A DNA stretch of 64,000 bases from Thetidibacter halocola (GTDB lineage Bacteria > Pseudomonadota > Alphaproteobacteria > Rhodobacterales > Rhodobacteraceae), in NCBI RefSeq assembly GCF_018224955.1, contig NZ_JAGTUU010000002.1, forward strand, positions 434,001-498,000. The letters run 5' to 3'. Each line of letters opens with the position of its first letter. Position 1 is the stretch's first letter. This document shows positions 43,447-52,484 of this stretch, piece by piece. Position numbers and translations under genes: made by a program. The notes below the pieces were generated by a model. The model was not told the origin of the DNA. It saw only the letters and a list, made by a program, of their open reading frames with translations, and made no database searches.

Positions 43447-44355
43447 TCACGGCCAGGCATAAGGCGCGGTGGGCACCATCGGCACTGTGCCCTCGGCGCC
43501 GCGCAGCGAGGCGCGATAGCGCCCGGGCGGCAGACCGCCCTGCGCCTTGAAGAAACGACTGAACTGCGCGGTGCCGGAAAAGCCCAGCAGCGCCGCGATC
43601 TGGTCCAGCGACAGCGGCGCGTTTTCCAGATACAGCCGCGCCTCCTGGTACAGCCGGGCGCGGATCAGGGCGCCGGGTGTCCGTCCATAGGCCCGCAGGC
43701 AGATGTCGTTCAGCCGGTCGCGCGAGATGCCCAGCGCGGCGGCATAGCGCTGCACCGTCCAGTGCGCGCGGAAATGGCTTTCGACCAGCGCGGTAAAGCG
43801 GGTGGCCAGTGCCCGGGCACCACCCGCCTCGGCCCGCGTGGCCTGTGGCTGGTCACGATAGAGCAGCACCAGCAGCACGTGCAGCAGCGAGTCGATCACC
43901 GCCCCGCCCATCAGTCCCGCGCGCGCCGTCTCGACAAGGATGCCGTCGACGCAGGAGCGCACCGCCTGGCGCGTCTCGTCCGAGCGGCCCAGCGGCAGAA
44001 GGGCAGGGCTGCCCGCCAGCAGGCGCAGTTGCGCGGCCTCGGGTTTCTGCCGCAGGGCGCGTTCTAGCGCGCCCGAGCCCAGCATCAGGTGGGTGCCCTG
44101 CGCGCCGGCGCCCAGTTCGACCCGCTGTGTCTCGGTCCAGGGGAACCACGCCAAGACAGGGCCGACAAAGGCGATATCCTCGTCCTGGCGGCGCAACCGG
44201 CCGGTTCCGCGTTCCAGGTGCAGCGCGCGAAAGCTCTGCGGTCCCTCGATTCCCACGCGCCCGATCACCCGCGTCTGAAGCGCGGCGCGGAACCGTTCGG
44301 CGCGGACCGGCGTGTCCTCGGCATCGGCAAGGCCACCGGATCGTGTATGTGGCAT
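43447..44355 (-). CDS. AraC-family transcriptional regulator
   Basis: About 302 residues. The N-terminal part is a cupin-like sensor of unknown ligand (FRALHLERGTGRLRRQDEDIAFVGPVLAWFPW), the C-terminal ~100 residues hold two helix-turn-helix units (WTVQRYAAALGISRDRLNDICLRAYG and LSLDQIAALLGFSGTAQFSRFFKAQGGLPPGRYR). ATG 44355 is preferred because GGGAAAG precedes it; ATG 44391 is an in-frame alternative but would place phased repeats inside the gene. It is divergent from the aldehyde dehydrogenase/Liv operon and is the likely regulator of it. Confidence 0.88.
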   Translation of the reverse strand: MPHTRSGGLADAEDTPVRAERFRAALQTRVIGRVGIEGPQSFRALHLERGTGRLRRQDEDIAFVGPVLAWFPWTETQRVELGAGAQGTHLMLGSGALERALRQKPEAAQLRLLAGSPALLPLGRSDETRQAVRSCVDGILVETARAGLMGGAVIDSLLHVLLVLLYRDQPQATRAEAGGARALATRFTALVESHFRAHWTVQRYAAALGISRDRLNDICLRAYGRTPGALIRARLYQEARLYLENAPLSLDQIAALLGFSGTAQFSRFFKAQGGLPPGRYRASLRGAEGTVPMVPTAPYAWP

Positions 44356-44358
44356 GCG

Positions 44359-44432
44359 ACTTTCCCGCAAATCGCTAGTACTTTCCCACATGACGACATT
44401 TACTTTGCCCTGCGTCAAGCGAACTCTAAGTC
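44359..44432 (+). promoter_or_regulatory. Phased repeats and promoter before the aldehyde dehydrogenase/Liv operon
   Basis: ACTTTCCCGCA (44359-44369) and ACTTTCCCACA (44380-44390) are near-identical direct repeats exactly 21 bp apart, two helical turns, and a weaker third copy ACTTTGCCC begins at 44402. The third overlaps a -35-like TTGCCC (44405-44410) with TAAGTC (44427-44432) 16 bases later. Direct repeats of this spacing upstream of or touching a -35 are typical AraC-family activation sites. Confidence 0.5.
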
Positions 44433-44497
44433 AGCGCAGGCCGGGAGGGCGTCTGTGCCATCCGCAGTCGAGACAAGGCAGTTTGGGGAGGACGCCC

Positions 44498-45952
44498 TTG
44501 TTCGTGGCCAATGGCATCATTGGCGGGTTGGCCGTGGCCGGACCCGACGCCGCATCCTGGGACCGGCGCAACACGCTGACCGGGGCGGTCGTGACCCGTG
44601 CGGCCGCGTGCAGCCCGGCCGAGGCCGAGCGCGCCGCGGATGCTGCCGCCGCCGCCTTTCCCCACTGGTCGACCCTGCCGCCCGAGCAGCGCGCTTCCTG
44701 TCTGTGCGCTGCCGCCGACCGGCTGACCGAAGCGACCGAAACCCTTGTTGCCACCGCCGGGCAGGAACTGGGCGCAGCGCCCGGCTGGGTGCGCTTCAAC
44801 GTGGATGTCGCCTGCGCCATGCTGCGACAGGCCGCGAGCCTCGCGACCGAAGTCGGCGAACGCGCCGCGCCCTCGGCAGCGCCGGGCATGCGCTATGCGC
44901 TATGCCGCCGGCCTGCGGGCGTGGTGCTGGGCCTTGCGCCCTGGAACGCGGCGGTGACGCTGGCGGTGCGGGCCGTGGCGGCGCCGCTGGCACTGGGCAA
45001 TACGGTCGTGCTGAAGGCCTCGGAGCTTTGCCCCAAGACGCATGAAACGGTGGTGCTGGCGCTGATGCGTGCGGGGTTACCCGACGGGGTGCTGAATTTC
45101 GTCACCAACGCGCCGGAGGACGCGCATGCGGTGGTCGAGGCGCTGATCGCGCATCCGGCTGTGCGGCGGGTGAATTTCACTGGATCGACGCGCGTTGGGC
45201 GCGAGATCGCGGTGATGGCGGCGCGGCATCTCAAGAAATGCCTGCTGGAACTGTCGGGCAAGGGCACGATGATCGTGCTGGCCGATGCCGACCTGGACGG
45301 TGCGGCGCGGGCGGCGGCGCATGGTGCCTTCTTCAACCAGGGGCAGGTCTGCATGTCGACCGACCGGATCGTGGTCGAGCAGGCCGTGGCCGGCGCCTTT
45401 GTCGACCGCCTGCGGGTCGAGGCCGAACGCCTGCGCGCCGATCTCGCCGCAGGGGCAGGGCCGCTGGGCGCGGTCATCAGTCCTGAGGCGGTGACGCGCC
45501 TGCGCGGGCTGATCGAGGATGCCGTTGCGCGTGGCGCACGGCTGGTCACCGGCGGCGAGGCCGTGGGCACCGCGATGCAGCCCACAGTGCTGGATCACGT
45601 CGCCTTCGGGATGCGGCTGCACGACGAAGAGGTGTTCGGCCCCGTGGTCGGCGTGATCCGCGTGGCCGACGCGGACGAGGCCGTGACCGTTGCCAATGAT
45701 AGCGAATTCGGGCTGGCGGCCTCGGTCTTTGGCGCCGACCTGGACCGTGCGCGCGCCGTGGCGGGCCAGATCGAGGCGGGGATCGTGCATGTCAATGGCT
45801 CGACCGTCTACGACGACCCGGCGATGCCCTTCGGCGGCATGAAGGCCAGCGGCTATGGCCGGTTCGGCGGCCATGCCGCTGTCGAGGAATTCACCGAAGT
45901 GCAATGGAGAACGGAGCGGGACGAACCCGCGCCAGACCGGCTGGGCCGTTGA
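44498..45952 (+). CDS. Aldehyde dehydrogenase (vanillin/benzaldehyde dehydrogenase-like)
   Basis: About 484 residues, NAD(P)-dependent aldehyde dehydrogenase. The catalytic cysteine C285 is in FFNQGQVCMSTDR and the base E251 in CLLELSGKG; the cofactor stretch GLAPWNAAVTLAVRAVAAPLALGNTVVLKASE and FTGSTRVGREIA are typical. It resembles the branch acting on aromatic aldehydes (vanillin, salicylaldehyde). TTG 44498 is chosen for the ribosome site GGGGAGG at 6 bases; GTG 44504 is possible. First gene of an operon with a Liv-type importer, 35 bases before the binding protein gene. Confidence 0.88.
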   Translation: MFVANGIIGGLAVAGPDAASWDRRNTLTGAVVTRAAACSPAEAERAADAAAAAFPHWSTLPPEQRASCLCAAADRLTEATETLVATAGQELGAAPGWVRFNVDVACAMLRQAASLATEVGERAAPSAAPGMRYALCRRPAGVVLGLAPWNAAVTLAVRAVAAPLALGNTVVLKASELCPKTHETVVLALMRAGLPDGVLNFVTNAPEDAHAVVEALIAHPAVRRVNFTGSTRVGREIAVMAARHLKKCLLELSGKGTMIVLADADLDGAARAAAHGAFFNQGQVCMSTDRIVVEQAVAGAFVDRLRVEAERLRADLAAGAGPLGAVISPEAVTRLRGLIEDAVARGARLVTGGEAVGTAMQPTVLDHVAFGMRLHDEEVFGPVVGVIRVADADEAVTVANDSEFGLAASVFGADLDRARAVAGQIEAGIVHVNGSTVYDDPAMPFGGMKASGYGRFGGHAAVEEFTEVQWRTERDEPAPDRLGR

Positions 45953-45987
45953 ACCCCGCTGCAACAGGATCTTTCAGGGAGGAAGAC

Positions 45988-47190
45988 ATGATGAAACGCA
46001 GAACCTTCACGACGCTCGCCGCTATTGCGGTTGCCGCCGCCGTGGCGCTGCCTGCCGCCGCGCAGGAGACGCTCAAGGTCGGGGCCGTTGCGCCCAAGAC
46101 CGGGCCGCTGGCCGGTGGCGCGACCGTCACCTACTGGCCGAACGTCCAGCTTTGGGTGCACGACGTCAATGCCCGGGGCGGGCTGGACGTGGGCGGCACG
46201 AAATACATGCTGGAAGTCGTCGAGTATGACGACCAGACCAACCCCGGCCAGACCATCCAGGCCGTGCAGCGCCTTGTGAACCAGGACGGCGCGCAGATCG
46301 TTCTGCCGCCCTATTCCACTGGCCTGAACCTGGCCGCAGCGCCGATCTACAACCGCTTCGGCCTGCCGATGGTCACCTCGACCGCGACGACCGACAAGGC
46401 GGGTGAACTGTCGCAGCAATTCCCCAACGTGTTCTTCACGCTGGGCGGCGCGCAGGGCATTGTCGGCGGCGTGGTCGAGGCGTTCACCGCGCTGCGCGAC
46501 CGTGGCGACATCGGCAACAAGCTGGCGATGGTCAACGTGGCCGACGCATTCGGCATTGAGCTGATGGGCCAGGCCAAGCCCGCCTTCGAGGCCGCCGGGT
46601 TCGAACTGGTCTATGAAAGCTCCTATCCGCTGGGCAGCCAGGACCTGTCGCCGGTGATGAAGGCCGCAAAGGCCGCAGCACCTGACGCCTTCATCGCATG
46701 GTCCTATCCGCCGGACACCTTCGCGCTGACCGAACAGGCCATCGTCGAGGATCTTCAGGTTGGCGCGTTCTTTACCGCCGTCGCCACCGCCTTCCCGGGC
46801 TATGTCGGCCGGTTCGGCGCACAGGCCGAGGGCGTGCTGGGCATCGGCGGCGTTTATGCCGATGGCGCGGCCTTTCAGGAATACGCCGCTCGGCACGAAC
46901 AGGTGACCGGCGCCAAGCCCGACTTCTGGGCGTCGGCAATGGTCTACAGCTCGTTCCAGGTGCTGGAACAGTCAATCGAGGCCGTGGGCAGCTTCGACAA
47001 CGCGGCGATCATCCAGCACATCAAGGACAACGCCTTTGAAACCGTGATCGGCACGCTGGATTTCGACGAGAACAACAACAACACCAGCTTCTGGACCGTG
47101 GGACAGTGGCAGGGCGGCGTATTTAAGGGTGTCGCATCGACCGGGCGCGAAGGCGCGGTCGAGGTCCTGCCCAAGGCGGGCTGGAACTGA
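45988..47190 (+). CDS. Liv-type ABC transporter substrate-binding protein
   Basis: A 400-residue periplasmic protein with a Sec signal (MMKRRTFTTLAAIAVAAAVA, cut near A-A-A/Q). The mature part has the Peripla_BP_6 layout: LKVGAVAPKTGPLAGGATVTYWP, VHDVNARGGLDVGG, VEYDDQTNPGQTIQAVQRLVNQDGAQIVLPPY. It resembles the amide/aromatic-binding group more than classical LivJ. A strong site AGGGAGGAAGAC precedes tandem ATGs at 45988. The two neighbouring aldehyde dehydrogenases suggest an aldehyde-yielding, perhaps aromatic, substrate (inference). Confidence 0.9.
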   Translation: MMKRRTFTTLAAIAVAAAVALPAAAQETLKVGAVAPKTGPLAGGATVTYWPNVQLWVHDVNARGGLDVGGTKYMLEVVEYDDQTNPGQTIQAVQRLVNQDGAQIVLPPYSTGLNLAAAPIYNRFGLPMVTSTATTDKAGELSQQFPNVFFTLGGAQGIVGGVVEAFTALRDRGDIGNKLAMVNVADAFGIELMGQAKPAFEAAGFELVYESSYPLGSQDLSPVMKAAKAAAPDAFIAWSYPPDTFALTEQAIVEDLQVGAFFTAVATAFPGYVGRFGAQAEGVLGIGGVYADGAAFQEYAARHEQVTGAKPDFWASAMVYSSFQVLEQSIEAVGSFDNAAIIQHIKDNAFETVIGTLDFDENNNNTSFWTVGQWQGGVFKGVASTGREGAVEVLPKAGWN

Positions 47191-47245
47191 TGCAACCGAC
47201 CCCGGCGGCGCAACCCGCCGCCGGGGCCCTTGATCGGAGAACGGG

Positions 47246-48112
47246 ATGGACGTGATCGTCACGGGGCTGTTGCTGGGCGGGGCCTATGCGCTGATCGCCA
47301 TGGGCCTGAACCTGCAATACGGCATGGCCCGGATCATGAACCTGGCCAATGGCGAGATGCTGGTTGCGGGCGGCTTTGCCGCCTTCTGGTTCTGGACCGC
47401 GGCCCAGGTCAGCCCGCTGCTGACCGTGTTCCTGGTGGCGCCGGTGGCGTTCGTGGTCAACTGGCTGCTCTACGTCCTGTTCCTGCGGCCGCTGGTCGCC
47501 CGCGCCAAGTCGCGCGGCCAGCTTGAGGTCGATGCCATCCTGACCACCTTCGGCCTGTCGTTTGTCGCGGTGGGCATCATGCTGGCGGTCTTTGGCGGCG
47601 ACTACTTCAGCTATTCCTACCTGTCTTTCCCGGTTGCGCTGCTGGGCGACACCTATGGCGCGAACCGAATCGCGGCGTTCCTCGCGGCTGTGGTGATCTG
47701 CGGCGCGCTGTGGCTGTGGTTGACCCGGTCGCGCGCGGGCATGTCGATCCGCGCCATCGCCGTCGCGCCCGAAAGCGCGCGGCTGGTGGGCATCGACGTG
47801 CGGCGGCTGGCAGCGCTGGCCTTTGCGCTGGGCGGGGCCGTCACCGCGTCGGGCGGCGCGCTGATCTCGACCTTCCTGACGCTGGATGCCTCGACCGGCG
47901 TCCTGTTCACGCTCAAGGCGCTGGTCATCGTCATCATGGGCGGCGTGGGTGACGTGCGCGGCACCATCGTCGCAGCGCTGCTGCTGGGCCTGCTGGAAAC
48001 CTTCGTGGCCAGCGTGATCGATCCCGGCCTGACGCTGGCGGCGGCCTACCTGCTGTTCGTCGTCATCCTGCTGGTGCGCCCGCAGGGCCTTTTCGGGAGA
48101 CGCACGACATGA
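47246..48112 (+). CDS. Liv-type ABC transporter permease (LivH family)
   Basis: A 288-residue inner-membrane permease with about eight helices. The start VIVTGLLLGGAYALIAMGLNLQYGMARIMNLANGEMLVAGGF is the LivH hallmark, and the late ALVIVIMGGVGDVRGTIVAALLLGLLET is the ATPase-docking and final helix region. It pairs with the following permease (ATGA overlap). Confidence 0.93.
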   Translation: MDVIVTGLLLGGAYALIAMGLNLQYGMARIMNLANGEMLVAGGFAAFWFWTAAQVSPLLTVFLVAPVAFVVNWLLYVLFLRPLVARAKSRGQLEVDAILTTFGLSFVAVGIMLAVFGGDYFSYSYLSFPVALLGDTYGANRIAAFLAAVVICGALWLWLTRSRAGMSIRAIAVAPESARLVGIDVRRLAALAFALGGAVTASGGALISTFLTLDASTGVLFTLKALVIVIMGGVGDVRGTIVAALLLGLLETFVASVIDPGLTLAAAYLLFVVILLVRPQGLFGRRTT

Positions 48113-49044
48113 GGCTTTCGTCGAAGGACTGGCAGACCCTGACCTTTGCCACGCTGGCGCTGGCCGCGGCCGCCTGCCTGCCCTTCCTGACCGCGGGCTA
48201 CTGGCTGACCATAGGCGTGACCATCGCCATGTACACGGTGCTGTCGACAAGCTGGGCACTGTTTTCCGGCCCCACGCATTACATCTCGCTCGCCACGGCG
48301 GCCTTCTTTGGCGTCGGCGCCTACGTGGTCGGCTACGGTATCGAGCATCTGCCCTACTGGTCGCTACTGGTGATCGCGGGCGTGATCGGCGCGGTGATGG
48401 CGGCGCTGGTGGGCCTTACCACGCTGCGGCTGAGCGGGGTCTATTTCGTGATCTTCACGCTGGGCCTGGCCGAGTTCATCCGCCAGGTCATCACCTGGGT
48501 GCAGAACTGGACCGGGCAGAAGGGTATCTATGTCCTGACCTCGATCACCGAGGCGCATATCTACTGGCAGTTGGTCGGCCTTGCGGCACTGGTCTTCCTG
48601 ACCGGCTGGCTGATCGGGCGGTCGCGGCTGGGCTTTGCGCTACGCATCATCGGCGATGACGAAGAGGTGGCGCGCCATTCCGGCATCCGCACCGCCCGCG
48701 CCAAGATCCTGCTGTTCATGGTGCCGGGCGCGGTGGGGGCCATCACCGGCGCGATCCTGGCGCCGCGCTATGTCTATATCGAGCCGATCCTCGCCTTTAC
48801 GCCGATGCTGTCCTTCCAGGTCGTCATCATGGCGCTGCTGGGCGGCACCGGGCGGCTGTGGGGGCCGATCGTCGGCGTGATCCCCTTCACCCTGCTTTGG
48901 GAGGCGATTTCGGCCTCGTTCCCGAACCAGACGACGCTGCTTCTGGGCCTGTCCTTCCTGGTGATCGTCTACCTGCTGCCGCGCGGCTTTGTCGGGTTGA
49001 TCGACGACATCCGCGCCCGCGCCGGACGGGAGGCTCTGGCATGA
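48109..49044 (+). CDS. Liv-type ABC transporter permease (LivM family)
   Basis: A 311-residue inner-membrane permease, second half of the channel. LivM marks include FSGPTHYISLATAAFFGVGAYVVGYG, LRLSGVYFVIFTLGLAEFIRQVI, RLGFALRIIGDDEEVARHSGIRTARAKILLFM and the final MALLGGTGRLWGPIVGVIPFTLLWE. Start and stop overlap both neighbours by ATGA, indicating translational coupling and equal stoichiometry. Confidence 0.93.
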   Translation: MRLSSKDWQTLTFATLALAAAACLPFLTAGYWLTIGVTIAMYTVLSTSWALFSGPTHYISLATAAFFGVGAYVVGYGIEHLPYWSLLVIAGVIGAVMAALVGLTTLRLSGVYFVIFTLGLAEFIRQVITWVQNWTGQKGIYVLTSITEAHIYWQLVGLAALVFLTGWLIGRSRLGFALRIIGDDEEVARHSGIRTARAKILLFMVPGAVGAITGAILAPRYVYIEPILAFTPMLSFQVVIMALLGGTGRLWGPIVGVIPFTLLWEAISASFPNQTTLLLGLSFLVIVYLLPRGFVGLIDDIRARAGREALA

Positions 49045-49778
49045 GGGCGGTGTCCCCGGTCCTGAGCCTGCGCGGCGTGACCAAGCGCTTTGGCGGTCTT
49101 GTGGCAGTGAACGGGATGGATTTCGACGTGGCCGAGCACGAGGTGTTGGGCCTGATCGGTCCGAACGGGTCGGGCAAGTCGACGACGTTGAACCTGATTT
49201 CCGGCGCGCTGATGCCCACCGCCGGCACGATCAGCCTGCGCGGCACGCCGATCACTGAACTGCCTGCGCAGGACATCGCCCGGCGGGGCGTTTCGCGGAC
49301 ATTCCAGTTGGTGCGTCTGCTGCCCTCGATGACCGTGCTGGAAAACGTCAAGGCAGGCGCGGTGTTCGGTCATCGCCGCCGCTGGGGCGCCGAGGCCGAC
49401 ACTCACGCACAGGCGATGCTGGAATCCGTGGGTCTTGGCGGGCGCGGCCATCTGCGCGTGGGTCAGCTGACCTATATCGACACGAAACGGGTCGAACTCG
49501 CCCGCTGCTTGGCCTCCGACCCCAAGGTGCTGCTGCTGGACGAATGGCTGGCGGGTCTGAACCCGACCGAGCTTGAAGAGGGGATCGCCCTGATCCGCCG
49601 CCTGCGGGACGAAGGGCGCACGGTGATCCTCGTGGAACACGTGATGGATGCCATCCGCTCGCTCTGCGACCGCTGCGTGGTCATGGCCTCGGGGACCAAG
49701 ATCGCCGAGGGTGGCGTGTCCGAGGTGCTGTCCGACCCGGAAGTGATCCGGGCCTACCTGGGGGATGACGATGCTTGA
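49041..49778 (+). CDS. Liv-type ABC transporter ATP-binding protein (LivG family)
   Basis: A 245-residue ATPase. Walker A is GPNGSGKST (40-48), the Q-loop is in SRTFQLVRLLPSMTVLENV, and the H-loop is ILVEHVMDAI. The ABC signature reads LTYID (143-147) rather than LSGGQ or LSYGQ, and Walker B LLLDE is followed by W-L-A-G-L-N-P instead of P-x-A-G. Comparable LTLxD...DEVMAGL variants exist in a LivG subfamily, so activity is probable. ATG 49041 overlaps the LivM stop. Confidence 0.92.
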   Translation: MRAVSPVLSLRGVTKRFGGLVAVNGMDFDVAEHEVLGLIGPNGSGKSTTLNLISGALMPTAGTISLRGTPITELPAQDIARRGVSRTFQLVRLLPSMTVLENVKAGAVFGHRRRWGAEADTHAQAMLESVGLGGRGHLRVGQLTYIDTKRVELARCLASDPKVLLLDEWLAGLNPTELEEGIALIRRLRDEGRTVILVEHVMDAIRSLCDRCVVMASGTKIAEGGVSEVLSDPEVIRAYLGDDDA

Positions 49779-50976
49779 GGTCTCCGACCTGTCCGTCGCC
49801 TATGGCCAGCATCCGGCGCTGAACGGCGCCTCGCTGCGGGTGAAACGCGGCGAGATCGTCGTGATCCTTGGCGCGAACGGCGCGGGCAAGTCGACCCTGC
49901 TCAAGGCCATTTCCGGTATCTGCGAGGGCCGCGTCTCGGGTTCCGTCACGCTTGAAGGAGAGGAACTGGTCGGCCTGCCGCCGCATCGCATCGTCGAGGC
50001 GGGCGTGGCGCTGGTGCCCGAGGGGCGCGGCGTCTTTGGCGATCTGACCGTGATGGAGAATCTGCTTCTGGGCGCCTATGCCGAACGCGCTCGCGAGGAA
50101 GAGGCGGGCAACCTCGACCGCGTGCTGTCGCTGTTCCCCAAGCTGGGCGAACGGCGCGGCCAGCAGGTGCGCACCATGTCGGGTGGTGAACAGCAGATGG
50201 TTGCGATCGGGCGGGCGATGATGTCGAACCCGGCGCTGCTGACGCTGGACGAACCCTCGCTCGGCCTGTCGCCGCTCTTGTCGAAGGAGCTGTTCCAGAG
50301 CCTCAAGGCCGTGCGCGACACCGGCATCGGCATCCTTCTGGTGGAACAGAACGCGCGGGCGAGCCTTGCAATCGCGGACCGGGGCTACCTGCTGGAGAAC
50401 ACCCGCATCATCCACGAGGACAGCGCCGCCAAGCTGCGCAGCGACCCGGCGGTGCAGGCGGCTTACCTTGGGGGTGGCAAGGGGGCTGCGAAACCTGCCC
50501 CAATGGTGGCGAAACCCGCCGCGCCGCGCCCCAGCGCCCCGCGCCCCGCTGCCGGGCCGTCCCCGGCGCAGATCGCCGCCGCCGCGATGTCGGGCTTCCA
50601 GACGAACCGCGCGCCCCGGTCCGAGCCCGCCCCGAAACCGCAGCCGGTGGCAGAGCGTCCCCGCGCGCCCGCGCCGCCTCCGCCGCCTAAACCCGCCGCC
50701 CCGCCCCTGCCGCCGCGCGCCAGCGCCGCCGATGCGATCCTGGGTCGCTCGGTCGCGGACCTGGTCGCGAAGGCCGCGGAAAGCAGCCGCGCCCGCGTGG
50801 GAACGGGCGTCACGCCGCGCCCCGCGCCCAGGCCCGCGCAGCAAGACCGCAGGCCGGCCCAACCCATGCCTGACCCGCGCGCCGACAGCTCGGACCGGCT
50901 GAAATCCGTCCTCGCCGAGATCGAGGACGCCGCCGCGCGCGCCCGCGCCTGGCGGCCCGACACGCACCGCAAGTGA
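49771..50976 (+). CDS. Liv-type ABC transporter ATP-binding protein (LivF family) with long C-terminal tail
   Basis: About 401 residues. Residues 1-235 are a normal LivF: Walker A GANGAGKST (34-42), signature MSGGE (136-140), Walker B LTLDE (157-161) and the ending AAYLGGG. Residues 236-401 are an added tail, rich in proline, alanine and arginine (for example RAPAPPPPPKPAAPPLPP), with two short helix-like islands: SAADAILGRSVADLVAKAAE and SDRLKSVLAEIEDAAARARA. LivF proteins normally stop near 235-240. The tail keeps the same reading frame and codon use, so it is a genuine extension. ATG 49771 has GGGGGA at 5 bases; ATG 49765 is also possible. Confidence 0.9.
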   Translation: MLEVSDLSVAYGQHPALNGASLRVKRGEIVVILGANGAGKSTLLKAISGICEGRVSGSVTLEGEELVGLPPHRIVEAGVALVPEGRGVFGDLTVMENLLLGAYAERAREEEAGNLDRVLSLFPKLGERRGQQVRTMSGGEQQMVAIGRAMMSNPALLTLDEPSLGLSPLLSKELFQSLKAVRDTGIGILLVEQNARASLAIADRGYLLENTRIIHEDSAAKLRSDPAVQAAYLGGGKGAAKPAPMVAKPAAPRPSAPRPAAGPSPAQIAAAAMSGFQTNRAPRSEPAPKPQPVAERPRAPAPPPPPKPAAPPLPPRASAADAILGRSVADLVAKAAESSRARVGTGVTPRPAPRPAQQDRRPAQPMPDPRADSSDRLKSVLAEIEDAAARARAWRPDTHRK

Positions 50977-50989
50977 GGAGCGACAGACG

Positions 50990-52465
50990 ATGCTCGATTC
51001 TGCCCCCAACGCCCCCGTCATCAAGGGCCTCTACATCGGCGGCAACTGGGTGCCCGCCGCCCGCACCTTCGAGGACCTGAACCCCTCGGACAACAGCCTG
51101 TATGCCCGCATCCCGGATGGCTCGCGCTCTGACATGCGCCGCGCCATCGAGGCCGCGCAGGCCGCCTTTCCCGACTGGTCGCAGCGCCCCTTCCACGACC
51201 GCGCGCATGCGCTGCTGAAGATCGCCGACACCTGGGAGCGCAACCGCGACCGGTTTGTCGCTGCGGCGGTGCAGGAGGGTGGCGGCTGGTTCGGCAAGGG
51301 CATGTTCGAGGCGGGATACGTCGCCGAGGTGTTCCGCAGCGCCGCCGCACTTTGCTATCAGAACATCGGCGAGGTGCTGCCCTCGGAACACGGCAAGTTC
51401 ATGACCGCGACGCGCTGGCCGCTGGGCGTGGTCAGCGTCATCAGCCCGTGGAACATGCCCGGCATCCTGACCGCGCGCGGCTTTGCCGCCGCGCTGGCGG
51501 TGGGCAACACCGTGGTGCTGAAGCCGTCCGAGGACACGCCCTATGCCGGCGGGCTCTACTTTGCCGAGATCCTCGAAGAGGCGGGGATCCCGCCGGGCGT
51601 CTTCAACGTCGTCACCTGCTCGCGCGAGAGCGTCGGTGAGGTGGGAGACGAGATGATCGAGAACCCGCGCGTCAAGGCGATCAGCTTTACCGGTTCGACC
51701 GCCGTGGGCCGCCACATCGCGGCCAAGGCAGGCGCGCACCTCAAGAAAGCCTGCGTCGAACTGGGCGGCAAGGACTCGATGATCGTGCTCGAGGATGCAG
51801 ACCTCGACGCCGCCGCCCGCGCCGCCAACTTCGGCAGTTTCATGCACCAGGGGCAGGTCTGCATGTCGACCGAAAAGCTGCTGGTGCACGAGGCTGTCTA
51901 CGACGCCTTCATGCAGAAATTCCTCGCCCGGGCGCGCAAGCTCAAGACCGGGCACACTCGCGACAAGGACAACGTGATCGGCCCGCTCGTCAACACGCGG
52001 CAGGCGCTGCGGGTCAAGGCGCTGATCGACGATGCCGTGGCCAAGGGCGCGCGGGTCGAGCTGGGCGGCAACGCGTGGGAGAACTTCGTGGAACCCACGG
52101 TGCTGACCAACGTCGATTCCAGCATGGACATCTGGCACGACGAGACATTCGGCCCGGTGGTGATCGTGGTGCCCTTCCGCACCGACGAAGAGGCCATCGC
52201 GCTGAACAATGACACCGAATACGGCCTGACCGCCGCCGTCTGGACAAAGGACGAGCCGCGCGCGCTGCGCATGGCGGGACGGCTGGAAACCGGCATCTGC
52301 CACGTCAATTGCCAGAACATCAACGACGAGCCGCATGTGCCCTTCGGCGGCGTCAAGGCGTCTGGCGTGGGCCGCTACGGCGGACGCTGGTCGCTGGATG
52401 CCTTCACCGAGCTGCGCTGGATCACGCTCGACCGCGGCGGGCGGCATTTCCCGCCGGTCTTCTGA
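50990..52465 (+). CDS. Aldehyde dehydrogenase (second, aromatic-aldehyde type)
   Basis: A 491-residue aldehyde dehydrogenase with C291 in FMHQGQVCMSTEK and E257 in CVELGGKDSMIV. The cofactor region is VVSVISPWNMPGILTARGFAAALAVGNTVVLKPSE. It is closest in pattern to vanillin/benzaldehyde dehydrogenases and is only distantly similar to the first dehydrogenase of the operon (both keep the 34-residue E-to-C distance). ATG 50990 follows AGGAGCGACAG. It lies 13 bases after the tailed LivF gene and 19 before the flotillin gene. Confidence 0.92.
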   Translation: MLDSAPNAPVIKGLYIGGNWVPAARTFEDLNPSDNSLYARIPDGSRSDMRRAIEAAQAAFPDWSQRPFHDRAHALLKIADTWERNRDRFVAAAVQEGGGWFGKGMFEAGYVAEVFRSAAALCYQNIGEVLPSEHGKFMTATRWPLGVVSVISPWNMPGILTARGFAAALAVGNTVVLKPSEDTPYAGGLYFAEILEEAGIPPGVFNVVTCSRESVGEVGDEMIENPRVKAISFTGSTAVGRHIAAKAGAHLKKACVELGGKDSMIVLEDADLDAAARAANFGSFMHQGQVCMSTEKLLVHEAVYDAFMQKFLARARKLKTGHTRDKDNVIGPLVNTRQALRVKALIDDAVAKGARVELGGNAWENFVEPTVLTNVDSSMDIWHDETFGPVVIVVPFRTDEEAIALNNDTEYGLTAAVWTKDEPRALRMAGRLETGICHVNCQNINDEPHVPFGGVKASGVGRYGGRWSLDAFTELRWITLDRGGRHFPPVF

Positions 52466-52484
52466 TGCAGGAAAGGAAAACCCC

